DNA from: Entrophospora sp. SA101
Lineage: Eukaryota > Glomeromycota > Glomeromycetes > Entrophosporales > Entrophosporaceae
Reading direction: 5' to 3'
DNA: 45,582 bases
Assembly (NCBI GenBank): GCA_958430865.1
Contig: CAUDNR010000191.1
Coordinates: forward strand, 44,767 to 90,348
Shown here: positions 22,404 to 34,895 of the stretch, one piece after another
Layout of the letters: every line of letters begins with the position of its first letter
Numbering within the stretch: position 1 is the stretch's first letter
Program-made: the position numbers and the translations under genes
Notes under the pieces: generated by a model
What the model saw: the letters and a program-made list of their open reading frames with translations, nothing else
The model's database searches: none
What the model was told of the DNA's origin: nothing

Positions 22404-22850
22404 CTATGCAAGTAATATTATCAACTACAATTTCAACTTCAAATGTAGAGTTAGATGATTTTAGTAAATATTATGATGATAATGATGAAGATGGAGTTGA
22501 TGTGTATTTATCAACATGGCGGAAAGACCATTAACATGTTTATCCAAGACTTTCAAGGCTTGCTGCATATTATCTTTTAATCCAATATTACAGTGCAACT
22601 AGTAAAAGAGACTTTAGTGTGGCTGGACTTACAATTAATGAGCTTCGCTCAAATTTAAATACAAAACAATTGATAGTATTCTTGTAAACATTTTTTTTAA
22701 TAAAATTGTGTTACATTGTTGTATAATAAAAAACGAGTTGAGTTTTTGTGTGCAAGTTGGGTTCGGATTGGGATTTTTATAATTTTTATGTACAAGTCGG
22801 GTCTGAGTTGCAAATTATAAATTTATACGGGTTCGGGTTGGATAATCACT
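22060..22850 (+). pseudogene. hAT transposon relic with C-terminal dimerisation domain
   Basis: A (GAT)n tract at 22372-22400 reads poly-Asp, followed by an open frame to KYYDDNDEDGVDVYLSTWRK. One stop interrupts it, then comes YPRLSRLAAYYLLIQYYSAT and KRDFSVAGLTINELRSNLNT, ending at 22687. This is the hAT family C-terminal dimerisation domain pattern. Flanking CCCGAACCCGAG (about 22060) and its complement-like ACGGGTTCGGGTTGG (about 22830) may be remnants of the ends. Confidence 0.75.
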
Positions 22851-23369
22851 CAATTATGATGACACGTGCAGGCATCTAGTATATAATACCATGTTCGCAC
22901 AATAATATGTTGAAGAGTGTGGGAAAAACAATATTGCGATAAAAGTATTTATGATTGAATCAATCGTATATAAGCAGATCAAATTCGATAACTTGTAAGA
23001 AGTAATTATCTTAGAAATAAGTTAACAATTATCCACATAATCACAAATTCACAAATTTATATGCTCTCCCGAATAATTGGTGATACTATCTTTGTGAATG
23101 TTTTATTTTATTTATAAACATTCTTGTATGCATCATCATAACAATACATTTATATTTTGTTATCTCATTTATGATATAAAAATAACAGTTAACGGTTATA
23201 TTTGTTTCGAGATTGAGAGGTTTAAAATTAAATGGAGATTGATAGAAAACAGCAGCTCCTTCAAAGCAAACTAGCATGGATATTTATTCGATAAGCCAGT
23301 CCATCATGCCCAGCAATTCATGGCCAACTTATTGAGTTTACCTATGTAGTTGTAAAACGGAAAAAACAT
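22851..23369. other. Non-coding stretch
   Basis: AT-rich with no supported gene. The - strand frame at 23277-23086 has no recognisable domain and is not taken as real. Confidence 0.45.
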
Positions 23370-23642
23370 AGTTAAAAAACTATGTTGGAATTGATATGTT
23401 TAATCTATTAATTACAACTGATAAATTTGGTCTTGAGCAATACTTATTAATATATAAAAAAATTCTACAATGAAAATTCAATGAATTAAAAAACTTAAGT
23501 TTAAATAAAATTTGTAAAAAATTATTTCAGTCAAATGAACAAAAACATACAGAAATCACTATTAATGATATTTAATTAAATTTAAAGATATGATTAATGA
23601 GGATTTTTATCATAAGATTATCTATATCAATTACTTTTTCTA
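23370..23642 (+). pseudogene. BTB/BACK relic
   Basis: Reads MFNLLITTDKFGLEQYLLIY, then FNELKNLSLNKICKKLFQSN with stops between. This parallels LLIAADELGIESL and FKELKNIYLKEFCKYSEKLF of the BTB-BACK-TLDc genes. It is interrupted at its right side by the MITE starting at 23643. Confidence 0.65.
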
Positions 23643-24055
23643 TGGTTGGCTCGGTCTAAAGACCTTCTATTGCTGCGCCATGCGGCCAAATTTCAAAAAT
23701 GCAATTTTGTATATTATTGAAATTTTTCAAAAAATAGGACTTCACGTGATTTTAGTTTTCTTACTGCCAAATTTAGATACGATAGTCAATATCTAGTCTA
23801 AATTTGGTAATATTTTCTTAAATTTAGAAATGATCCTAGCGGACAAATTCCTCGCGAGCATAGTAAAGTACATGTTTTAAAAAAGAATAGAACTCTACAA
23901 AAAATAATTTTATTGAGAAAATTTCTATTACATTAAAACCAAAGACATATTCTATCAACTAATAGAGCTATTTTTTTAAAAGGTAGGACGGAAAGTGACT
24001 TCTATACTTTTAAAATTTGCCCAAAATTTAGGAGGTCTTTAGACCAAGCCAACTA
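23643..24055 (-). mobile_element. MITE of the TA-target family, copy 2
   Basis: Inverted relative to the element at 17108, with matching ends (TGGTTGGCTCGGTCTAAAG at 23643; complement of TAGTTGGCTTGGTC at the right), flanking TA on both sides and similar length. It lies within or at the edge of a BTB relic. Confidence 0.8.
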
Positions 24056-24182
24056 TAATAATATTCGTAATACAACCTCAACTAAAATCAAATTATCTTC
24101 AGTTATAGCCGTTCTTGATTAAAGCTTCCTGGATAAAGTTATAAAGATCTACATCATATGGAATCTAGATGAGACATATACC

Positions 24183-24464
24183 TCACTCCTTACAGATATT
24201 CCGCTTTTTTTGGTCATGTTGAATTTGTTCATTAAAGTCTATTTTCCCACTTTTATGGAACATTGGGTTAAGATGGTAATGATGCTGTCCATTAAATTCA
24301 AAAGCTAGTTTCAATTCTTCATTGTATCCATCGAAGCGCATTCCTTGTAAGAATTTCGGTGCACATTGTGGGAACTTTTTTCCTAACAGATCTTTGAATA
24401 TATATTTTGATGTACGTTTTCCTTTTGAATGAGGACATAGGGGACACCAGTCATACCTTTTCAT
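24183..24464 (-). CDS. Nuclease-like fragment (zinc-ribbon plus PD-(D/E)XK-like motif)
   Basis: A 93-codon frame begins MKRYDWCPLCPHSKGKRTSK, a possible zinc-ribbon half, then has FPQCAPKFLQGMRFDGYNEE and KLAFEFNGQHHYHLNPMFH, and ends KKRNICKE. The D-G-Y, A-F-E-F-N-G-Q-H-x-Y pattern is that of Vsr/PD-(D/E)XK-type endonuclease-like proteins that are expanded in these fungi and found in large DNA viruses and phages. The N- and C-terminal parts expected of a full protein are missing, so it is probably a remnant or one exon of a broken gene. Activity cannot be judged. Confidence 0.55.
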   Translation of the reverse strand: MKRYDWCPLCPHSKGKRTSKYIFKDLLGKKFPQCAPKFLQGMRFDGYNEELKLAFEFNGQHHYHLNPMFHKSGKIDFNEQIQHDQKKRNICKE

Positions 24465-25074
24465 AATAATAATAATTTCGATTGGTCTTTCCCATACAGG
24501 GTGTTAAGAAAAAAATGGCGGTTGATAAAAATATTGTTTTTAATAAAAAAGTAGCCAAAATTATATGATAAAAATTACAACAGAGAATTGGAGGATCTTA
24601 GATTATAACATATGAAATTTTTGAAGCATGTTAATATGTAGGCTTTAGAGCAATTATTGAAGACATTTGCCTTCAGACATAGTCAAAGTGTAAAATATTT
24701 GGGGCAATCCATAGGCACTGATAATTGTGTTCACCTGGAGTTGTTTTTTTTTGAAGAAGGGCCCTATAAAAAATTTGGTATGGAAAATGTATGGAAAATG
24801 TATGGAATTTGTACAGTAAAACAGTACATGAACCAGATTATTTTATGGAATAGGTACGGAAAAATGCATGGAATCTTACGGTTTTTACAGAAAACATACT
24901 AGTCACAGGACATGTCACATTGGGGTGTTACAAATTATAATAAACACAAACATAGTTGAGCGCACATATAAAAAATCATATGTGCGGATTTTTCACTGAT
25001 CAATATATGTAAATTTTTTCAATATGAAAATTCAAACTCTATCTCCTCTAGATTTGTAAAATAAACCTTTGTTT
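24465..25074. other. Non-coding stretch before the scaffold gap
   Basis: No supported gene. A repeated word TGTATGGAA occurs at 24785-24870 and a perfect 9-bp hairpin (24961-24969 with 24978-24986) nearby. The + strand frame at 24657-24902 overlaps the repeats and has no domain. Confidence 0.45.
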
Positions 25075-25084
25075 NNNNNNNNNN
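25075..25084. other. Assembly gap (10 N)
   Basis: Ten consecutive Ns join two contigs. The sequence after the gap starts inside a copy of the 9303-10158 transposon with several mismatches in its first 35 bases, then becomes identical to 9903 onward. Confidence 0.99.
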
Positions 25085-28019
25085 GTACACGCGTGCGGGG
25101 TTTGAAAGGAGGGGCCAAAAATCAAATCGGCTGATATGATAATTACATATTACCCCATCACTATCCTTGTCCAAAGTTGATGAATGATGTTAATGTATTG
25201 GCTGAAATGTTTTGCACTATTTAAAAACAATTAATATATATATGTATAGGACTAAAATTTATTATTTAGTGATCAGCAAGTATTGCAAGTATCTTTTATT
25301 TGATTGGCTAAATTAATTTCGTCAATTTCGTCAAAAGATCCTTGGAGATAAATATGAATCTAGTCAACCATTCTTATTCCAGATGATCAACTTATTTTAA
25401 ATTTAAACTTATCAAGACAAGATATCAGTTATCTAGATTAATAATTATAAATGGAACGGTCGGTTACTTTACCTTTTGCAAGTTGAATTGACAGAAAAAA
25501 TATACCATATACTTCATTCAATAAGGTCAAATATAAATTAAACTTATATATCAGAGCAATAAGGTTGATCAAAAATGTTTGGTTGTCAAATTAAAAACTT
25601 TAGAGCAAATAGTTGGTGGTTATAATCCATTTAATAAGAGTTAAAGAGGCAGTAGTTTATATAATAGATACATTTAATATTATTATTAGTTATGCTATTA
25701 ATAATAAAGATCACCATTCGATTTGTAATAGTGAGTGATACTTGTTTTTGGTCATGGCTACGATATTTGGTTTGATTAGATGGTAGTGTTTATGGTATAT
25801 AAGTAGATTTGGTGAATTAAATATTCGATAACCTACAAAAATCAAAAATCAATTTCAAGTTAAATTGTGAAAACTTGAAAGTTTTCCCGAAAAGTTCAAA
25901 ATTATATGAAATCGCGCAATTCACAACATTATTATATATATATAATCATTATATTCTATAAATTATCAAATTTTGTTGGGTCGTAAATAATTAAATTATT
26001 ATAAAAAATGGGCGGAAAGTTTACAATTTTAAAATGGTCTGTCCAGCAAATAAAACAGTCGTATTATTCACGTATAACAACCTAATAGCACACTCCGAGG
26101 AAGACCGAGCAGTCACGAGTTACCATAAAGGTTGCTCAACTTGAAGAGTTGGCGTTTTTCTTGTTCCAATTACCGTAGATATTACGGGCAACGATTGAAA
26201 CATAGTTCACAAAGGCCTTGCTATTGCTTTTGTTTCTGGACAAGGAAGTGGCAAAGATCTAATAGCTGAGCTATATACTAATTTTTTTTCCGGATAATGG
26301 TAATTGATTAAAGGCAAATAATGATAGGTTAAATTGTATTTTTTTTATACTGCTTTTCGTTTGCAACTATATAGTTTTTTTCTTAGTTTCCTTTTTTACT
26401 TATTACCGTTTATGATATTTCCTTATAAATTTATGACTTTATATTAATTATTTGAATCAAGGTTGTTATATAGTTATTTAATCATTTATAAATCCTTACT
26501 ATTACTACAATTATAATTAACATGCGATTGGCCATTGGCGATCTTCATTTAATAATTTTTTTTGAAAAAAGAAAATGAATTCAATATTTGAAAAATATTT
26601 TAATGAAAATGAAAGATTGTTAAACACTGAAGATTTTTATGATGTAAAAATATATGTTGGTGTAGAACCAAACATTAAAGAAGTTCATGCACATGCATCT
26701 ATCATATCAGCTCATTGTCCATTTTTTAGCAACACATTGAGTAATGCAACAAAAGAAAATGGATATTATATTATTAAAAAAGCTAATATCAGTGAAAAAC
26801 TTTTCAACCCTATTCTCAAGTAAGTATTATTTATTAATTTATTTGTTATTATTATTATTATTGAATATATAATTAATAATAATAAAAAAAATAATTTATT
26901 TAGATTTTTATACACATGTAAAATTGAATTTGAAAATTATTCTGGGGCTGAAGTATTAGAACTATTAATTGCAGCAGATGAACTTGGTATTGAATCACTT
27001 TGTGAATATATGATGAATTACTTAATTGAAAATCATAAAGATTATATAAAAGAAAATCCATTTAAAATTCTACAATTGATTTATGCTAATGAAAAATTTA
27101 AGGAATTGAAAAATATTTATTTAAAAGAGTTTTGTAAATATAGTGAAAAATTATTTGAATCAAGTGAATTTAAATCATTGGAAAAGCCAATTATATTGGA
27201 AATTCTCAAGAGAGATGATTTTTCTGTTGATGAGATAGTTATTTGGGAAAACATTCTTAAGTGGGGAGTAGCAAAACATCCAGAAATCAATAATATTGAT
27301 GTTGAAGATTGGTCATCACAAAATTTTGCTGATTTAGGCAACACATTGAAAGAATTCCTTCCTTTAATTAGATTCCATGATATTTCTAAAAAGGACTTCT
27401 TTAATAAGATTATGCCATATCATATGCTTTTTCCTTTGATTTTGTGGAAAGATATTTCACATTATTATTTATTTCCAGATGAACAACCTACTTTGAATTT
27501 ATTACCCTCAAGAATTTCAAAATTTAAATCAATAATTCCAAAACTTGAATCAACAACAATCAATGAAAACATTACATTGCTTTTTGCAAGTTGGATTGAC
27601 AAAAAAGTCCACCATATAATTCACTTAAAGGAAGTCAAATATGAATTTAGGCTTTTATATCGTAGTAGTAGAGATGGTTTAAATCATGGCATATTTCATC
27701 AAAAATGTGATAATATCAACAAAACTCTTGTAGTTGCTAAAATACAAAGTTCTGATCAAATATTTGGTGGATATAATCCATTAAATTGGAATGGAGATTG
27801 TGGAAACAAAAACACAGTTGGAAGTTTTATATTTAATTTGAGTAATAAAAATGATATAAACACTGCAAAATTTAGTTATGTTATTAAAAATTATGATCAT
27901 GCAGTTTATTGTAGTTCTTCTCATTTACCTATTTTTGGAAGGGGTGGTAGTGATCTTTCTTTTTACATAGATGGTAGTATTTGCAGTGTACCAGAAACTT
28001 ATAATAACATCAATTTAGT
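25085..28019 (+). repeat. Third partial copy of the BTB locus (copy B segment)
   Basis: Matches 9867-12801 at offset 15,218, dropping to 15,217 after a missing A at 27603-27608. It contains the right half of the TIR transposon (to 25376), the TLDc relic (about 25463-25838) and a BTB-BACK-TLDc gene. Matching ends at 28019, where inverted sequence begins. Confidence 0.92.
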
Positions 28020-28188
28020 TCCTTTAAGTGAATTATATGGTGGACTTTTTTTGTCAATCCAACTTGCAAAAAGCAATGTAATGTTTTCATTGATTGTTGT
28101 TGATTCAAGTTTTGGAATTATTGATTTAAATTTTGAAATTCTTGAGGGTAATAAATTCAAAGTAGGTTGTTCATCTGGAAATAAATAA
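26575..28188 (+). CDS. BTB-BACK-TLDc protein, copy B, open frame with replaced C-terminus
   Basis: Exons 26575-26819 and 26904-28188 give 509 residues. BTB spans about 18-115, BACK about 120-230 and TLDc from about 320, with FGGYNPLNW near 370. Unlike copies A and C, the A-run at 27603-27608 has six bases, so BTB and TLDc share one frame. The last part of TLDc (the piece ending VFQIIGKN in copy A) is missing: from 28019 the frame enters an inverted copy of its own middle and adds about 55 residues of antisense translation, starting PLSELYGGLFLSIQLAKSNV. The TLDc fold is therefore probably incomplete. The domain content fits a Cul3-adaptor-like protein; substrates are unknown. Confidence 0.8.
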
Positions 28189-28555
28189 TAATGTGAAATA
28201 TCTTTCCACAAAATCAAAGGAAAAAGCATATGATATGGCATAATCTTATTAAAGAAGTCCTTTTTAGAAATATCATGGAATCTAATTAAAGGAAGGAATT
28301 CTTTCAATGTGTTGCCTAAATCAGCAAAATTTTGTGATGACCAATCTTCAACATCAATATTATTGATTTCTGGATGTTTTGCTACTCCCCACTTAAGAAT
28401 GTTTTCCCAAATAACTATCTCATCAACAGAAAAATCATCTCTCTTGAGAATTTCCAATATAATTGGCTTTTCCAATGATTTAAATTCACTTGATTCAAAT
28501 AATTTTTCACTATATTTACAAAACTCTTTTAAATAAATATTTTTCAATTCCTTAA
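27098..28555. repeat. Large inverted repeat (palindrome) of BTB gene sequence
   Basis: Arm 1 is 27098-27633 and arm 2 is 28019-28555 (537 bp, the reverse complement of 11880-12416), separated by 385 bp. The arms appear identical except that arm 2 has seven bases in the A/T run where arm 1 has six. The junction at 28019 shares one base, and the junction at 28545-28555 shares an 11-bp word (CAATTCCTTAA) with the start of the 11.28-kb duplication. The - strand frame at 27999-28583 is this antisense arm, not an extra gene. Confidence 0.92.
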
Positions 28556-28955
28556 CAAACAAGATTTGACTTTCTCCTCCCAAGGAACCTTCTGCTGGCT
28601 GACTGACAGGGCACTATTGTCTCGTTAATTCCCTAACCATAATCTATTTTTGAATCAATCAAACAATCACACGCGAAACAGAAAACAACCAAAAAAAAAA
28701 CAAGCTTTGCAAAATTTTTCGTCACACAACATTGATTGATGCATGTAACATGAGATAAAAGGCGAAAAAAAATTTCCTTTAGACAAAGAAAAATTCTCAA
28801 AGGAAAGCATCCCGCTAAAAAAAAACGATATTCGATTTAGAGAATGTTTGCGTCAAGAATTATTATTACTTTAAACCATGGGATAAAAATGGAAGACAAG
28901 CCTAGCAAGAAGAAGATCGACCATTTGATCAATCAACAACTCACCCTTATCAAAA

Positions 28956-28994
<39 letters not shown>

Positions 28995-31135
28995 CGTCAT
29001 GACAACCAATTTTTTGTGGAGTCAATTTTATTTATTATTATTATAATATTATATAAAACATGAAGAGGGAGAGAGAGTAAAACATACATAGACATGGAGT
29101 GACGGTATCCAAAGTAAGAGGGAGGCAATGAAAATTCTATACAAAGAAACATAAAGAAAGACACGGGTAGTAATGATCATTGATAAATATTCTACTAATG
29201 GAATAATTAACATTGACATTGTCTAATAAGGTTGATTGTTATCATAACAACCTATATTAACTTATATTAATAATAATAACCTAAATTGGATTCTAAAAAG
29301 TTTCTGGATATTTATTTTTTTTTTCGTAGATTTCATAGAGTAAATAATAACATCACTCGCACACACTCATTTTTAACTTTAGTCACCTGAGCGAATCGTG
29401 TGCATCGGATTAAACGTATTTGCACGATTCCGAATCAACCAATCATAATTGATAGTCAATTACCTGATTATCATGCAGACACACACGCACGTGTCCAAAG
29501 CGCCCTGATCTCACAAGACAAATAGCCAAATCCAAAAATGAGTTCTATGAAAAATTTTAATTTTTTTAATTTTTTTTTTATTATTAGTCATTTTTTTTTT
29601 GATTTGTCAAAAAAAAAAAACAACTGTCAAGCCAAGTAAAGTAACTCATTCAGACAATAACTCATTTTCAACGATGATGCATTCTTTTAATCAATGTAAT
29701 AGTAGTAATGGTGATGTAATGTCGTAGTAAATTTAAAGCCTAATTTTGATATATTAGTATGATTTTGAAACCATGATTGATAGTCTAATTAGCAGAGACA
29801 GTCTAACTATAAGTCAATGTCTTGTGACCATAATTAACTAGCCAGCTATCGTTAATTATTATTTAATTAGTAAATTGAGAATACAAAAAAACGTAAAATG
29901 TATAATGATGTATAAATTAAATAAATAAATAAATAAAAAATGGAGGAGATAAAGCAAACGGATCATTGTTTATGTGCCGGATTTGATGTGAGTTAATTAT
30001 AATAATAATATATTTATAATAATGAATGATAATAATGATTGATGATCAAATCAATGAGATGATTGATAATTTTAATTTTATTGATGTGTTATTTTTTAAT
30101 TTGTTGACAAAAGATTGATTTTATTTATTGATTGATTTTAGATTTGATTTGATTTTTTATTGTTTTGATATCAGATAAATTTTATTTTCTTTTTAGTTAA
30201 AAAAAATAATTAAATATCATTTTTAATATCGAGAATTGAAAAAAATAATAAATGAAAAAGCAAAAACTTCAAAGGTATAACCAATTCGTTAATATTAGAA
30301 AGTATTGTGATATCATGTAACATCAAATTTACCAGAAAGTTCAAGTGGCTTAAATAGAGTAAAACATATAAAAAAAAAGAATGTGAATTTAATATTTAAA
30401 AAAAAATGGATTATTTATTTTTGGTCTGGTGACTCTTACAAAATTTGCATGACATATTACAATACATAATATATAATATTATTTTTATACTAATTCATTA
30501 TGTAAAAATATTTTTTTCAAGTTGAAATTTCTAGTAACTGATATAAATAAAATGGATACTATTTATTATTAAAATGATTATTCGAATGACGTACAAGAAA
30601 AAATGTATCACGAAATGTATTAAAGAGAAGCATCAAAATTTTTTTTTTATTTTTTTATCTCTCTTCTAACTTTAATAATAAAATAAATTTTTTTAATTAA
30701 TAATATAAATTAAAATTAATATATAAATATAGATATAAAATCCTATTTTTTTTTTTCAAATTTTTTTTTCCGAAATAATAAATAAAAAAATATTAATCTT
30801 CTTCTTCGTCATCATCATCAAAACTTACAATTAAAGTTATCCGTTTGTTTCTTTTAATATATTGATTATTCAGTTAATTGATATAATTATAAAAAAAAAT
30901 CACTATAAATAGTAATATAATATATACACTTTTACACTTTTACATATACACGCTTATATATATATATATATATATACTTTTTAATCTAATTTTTACATAT
31001 TTACACTTATATATATATACTTCTAAATATATATATATATATTTTACACAAGATTTGTGAATATATCATCAAAAATAATAAAATCATTGTAATTAGAGAC
31101 ATTTAATTAATCATAATAATAATAAATTAGTAATA

Positions 31136-33223
31136 ATGAGTTGTAATTTAGTTAAAGAGAAAATCATTCAACTGACTGCTTTATACAAACAATATGAATC
31201 TATAGTGGACGATTTACAAACATCGATATTTAATTATTTAAATGAATTGAATCAGGAATTAAAGCTAGATTTCATTACATTTGAAAGGTCAAGAAAATAT
31301 ATAGACGATAAAGGTAACTTAAACTGTGCACGTTAAATTGTTTATTTTTTAATAAATAAAATTAAAATCGGGATTTTAATTTTCTTTTTTTTTTTTTTTT
31401 TTCCTTACCAAAAATCATCATTAGAAAATATATTTAATTTTCTTAAAAGGGCTGGATTTGATTTTGAGATTGCCTGTAAAGCTTTAGAAAATAATCTTAG
31501 ATGGAGGATAGAAAATAAGGTTGACAATATTTCAATTAATGATATTCATCCATCTTTACTTGAGATTGGTTTATTCTATTTTCATAAAACTGATAAATTC
31601 AATCGTCCCTGTGCAATCCTTAATCTCAGAGAATACACAAAAAAAGATCAACCAATCAAAAAAAACAGCAGCAATCAACAACAAAACGATGATGATTACA
31701 TGTTGTTACCACCTGTGACAATCGATGATATAAAGAAATTCATTATATTCAATGTTGAAATTTGCAGAAGATTATTATTGGATAAAAGAAATTCTTCGTC
31801 GAAAAAAGATAGCATGATATTACAGTATGTCATGCTATTGGATTTGAAAGGTGCAGGTGTTTCAACTTTGGATATGGAATTGGTTCCATTTGCGGTTGAT
31901 CTCGCGAGACATCATTTTCCTGGTTATATAGGTTCGATATTTGTCTTGAATTATGGCTGGATGTATTCCGGAATATGGCAGATATTCAAAAGAATCTTAC
32001 CCGAAGAATCGTTGAGTCGCATATTTTTCCCTTCGTCAAACAAAGAATTGCTGGATTATTTTGATGATGATGATTTGTTGTTGGAACATGGCGGGAATGA
32101 TGACTATAAATACGACTTGAAGAATTACGATATTTATCAATTATACGGCAAACCTTCCTCTGTATTATCGATGCCAAAATCTTTGTACAGGGTTACTTCA
32201 TTCGATTCATCCCATGAAGTATTCTTCACGCCTTACTCCACTCCTTATTCAAGTAGACCAACAACACCCAATAACGATAATAGCAATAATCTGTCTCCTT
32301 CTGTTATAAATATTCGTCCGCCATTCAAGCATCGTTCATCGTCTTCCAGTAGATCATCCAGTAGGCCATCTAGCAGACCTTCAAGCAGACCTCCAAGTCC
32401 TGGAGTAATAAATCACCATTATAATAATCATATTAATCATATCAATCATAATCATAATAATCACATTAATCATATTGACATTACTAATAACAACAATAAC
32501 AACAACACTATCAATAATAATAATGCTAATAGTAATAATAATCATGTTCCAAATTGGTTAAAGATGACTCCAAAATCACCTCGTGTAATTCCTTTACAAC
32601 CATTAACTCCTACTAACACTAACAATAATGGTATAGTTTCACCAAAACCAATTAAACCAATCCTAACTAATCATTTATCAAATGGTAATCATCACAATAA
32701 TAGCAACATCAATAATTCCATTAATAATAATAATAATAGTGATCTACATGTCAATTTCCAAATTGATTATCTTTCTCATAATCGTCATCTCCAAAATAAC
32801 AGCAATAATATCATTAATGATCATTATCCTTTTCCTCATCAATATGAGGAGAATGAAGAAGATGACGAGGAGGAAGGAGATGAAGGACAAAATAATTCTT
32901 CTTCATCAATACTAAATCATGAGATTTCCACATCTTTGGTTTCTTCACCCACCAACACTAAAAATTTAAGTTCAGATTCAGATTCGCCAATTTCTACAAC
33001 TGCCGCCACCGCCACAACTGGTCTATCAATACCAAAATCAAGATTGTATAAATTAACTCGAATACATAAAACTCTCAAAAATTATTTTGAAAGATTACTG
33101 TACAGATTCATATCACGTAGAGTAACTGGCGTGCTATATTATATGGTGATGTTTGTGGTTTTCCGTGGTGGTTTGTTCAACGAATTTTGCAAAGTAATAA
33201 AACAGAATGCCTTCTCAACTTGA
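31136..33223 (+). CDS. CRAL-TRIO (Sec14-like) protein, copy 2
   Basis: Exons 31136-31313 and 31425-33223. It encodes the same 658-residue product as the gene at 6485, with the same intron and the same low-complexity repeat lengths. The complete upstream 2.6 kb is also duplicated, so both copies should share promoter activity if both are real. Confidence 0.88.
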
Positions 33224-33953
33224 TTAATAATTGTCTGAGAGTCTGCAATTGTTGAAATACTGGATAATTTGTGTGATAATTTTGTATTTGGGAAATGAAA
33301 TTAGTTGGAAATTGAGATCGAAGTTAGGATTGAAATTGTATATATGATTGATTGAGATTTGGATCAAGTTGTAGTTTGTTTTGTTGATAAATTTAAAACG
33401 TTTTGAAATTATAATAAACTGAAAATTGATTGAAATCATCACCAACTATAATATAAAATTTTATAAAAATTTGCATTGTTTTTTTATTAATTATGAATTT
33501 TTTTCATTTTGCGTTAAAAAATTTTTTTTTAAGCTTCATAATTTACAATTATGTTTTTTAATGTATTAAAAAAAATATAATTATTAATTTATTTTTTTTT
33601 TTACACATGATTTATGTTAAATATGTTAAATATTTTTTTAAATTAATAAATAAATTCACATCTTAAAATTGTACATGATTGATTAATGGTTTATTATTCA
33701 TTTTGTGACTCCCAATCTTAAAGAGTTACTTGCACACCATATTCAATAATTGTATTATTCATTAAAAAAAAAATCAATTAATTTAATCAATTAATTTATT
33801 TTAAAACAAATAATGATGGAATTGTTTATTTTAATAAAAAAATAACATTACGATGGATGACATCGAAAAAAAGAAAAATACAGTTAAAAGTTTGCGATTT
33901 GGATTTATGAATAATATCATGCTTTTTCACAACAATCTTAATTATTTCCAGAT

Positions 33954-34809
33954 TAAGAATGGTTGACGAAATATTTTGCAGGGCGGGGAATTATTTCGTC
34001 GCATTTGACGAAATATGACGAAATTGACGAAATTGACCAATTAAATCGACTAAATTTTCGTAACCAATGATCAAAGGTATGGCTAAATATTTATCAGTAT
34101 AGTGACGTCACCAAAATAATGATTTAGATTCGGAACCCTTTGTCTTATCATCACGATAAAAAAGAATTGAGAATAATCACCATGGTAAATACCCTACATA
34201 TTGAATTGCTATATAAAATGCCATGTACAATACAATCAATAAAACCTTCAATGTACTTTCGGCATATGCGTCGATTTTGCTTGAACCTCAAAATTCAGTA
34301 TGGTATGATCATAACGTTATAAATATCTTATACTAGCAATAATCCATTAGTTTTGAGGTAGTGCTATTGTTTTGACCGGATATATAGTAAAATAGTTTTT
34401 TTAGGATTAATTATCACTACTGGCCATTCACACACAAAATAAAATATACATGTAAGCTCATTAAGTCGTGTGTTACAATCAATTGTTTAAAATAAATAAA
34501 TGACCGATCTATCGAGTTCACATGTGTGCAGGGTTTGAAAGAAGGGCCCAAAAATCAAATCGGCTGATATGATAATTACATATTACCCCATCACTATCCT
34601 TGTCCAAAGTTGATGAATGATGTTAATGTATTGGCTGAAATGTTTTGCACTATTTAAAAACAATTAATATATATATGTATAGGACTAAAATTTATTATTT
34701 AGTGATCAGCAAGTATTGCAAGTATCTTTTATTTGATTGGCTAAATTAATTTCGTCAATTTCGTCAAAAGATCCTTGGAGATAAATATGAATCTAGTCAA
34801 CCATTCTTA
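33954..34809 (+). mobile_element. 856-bp TIR transposon, duplicated copy
   Basis: Same element and same TTCCAGAT target repeats (33946-33953, 34810-34817) as at 9303-10158. Shared flanks show it was copied with the segment and did not transpose independently. Confidence 0.8.
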
Positions 34810-34895
34810 TTCCAGATGATCAACTTATTTTAAATTTAAACTTATCAAGACAAGATATCAGTTATCTAGATTAATAATTATAAATGGAACGGTCG

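Noticed and set aside
24961..24986. Perfect 9-bp hairpin as terminator or small RNA gene
   Set aside because: Short AT-rich palindromes are expected by chance in this composition, and no neighbouring transcription unit ends there.
28309..28536. A + strand 75-codon frame identical to - strand frames inside the BTB genes
   Set aside because: It is the antisense of the BACK-encoding exon, made + strand by the inverted arm. Its recurrence reflects DNA identity, not protein selection.
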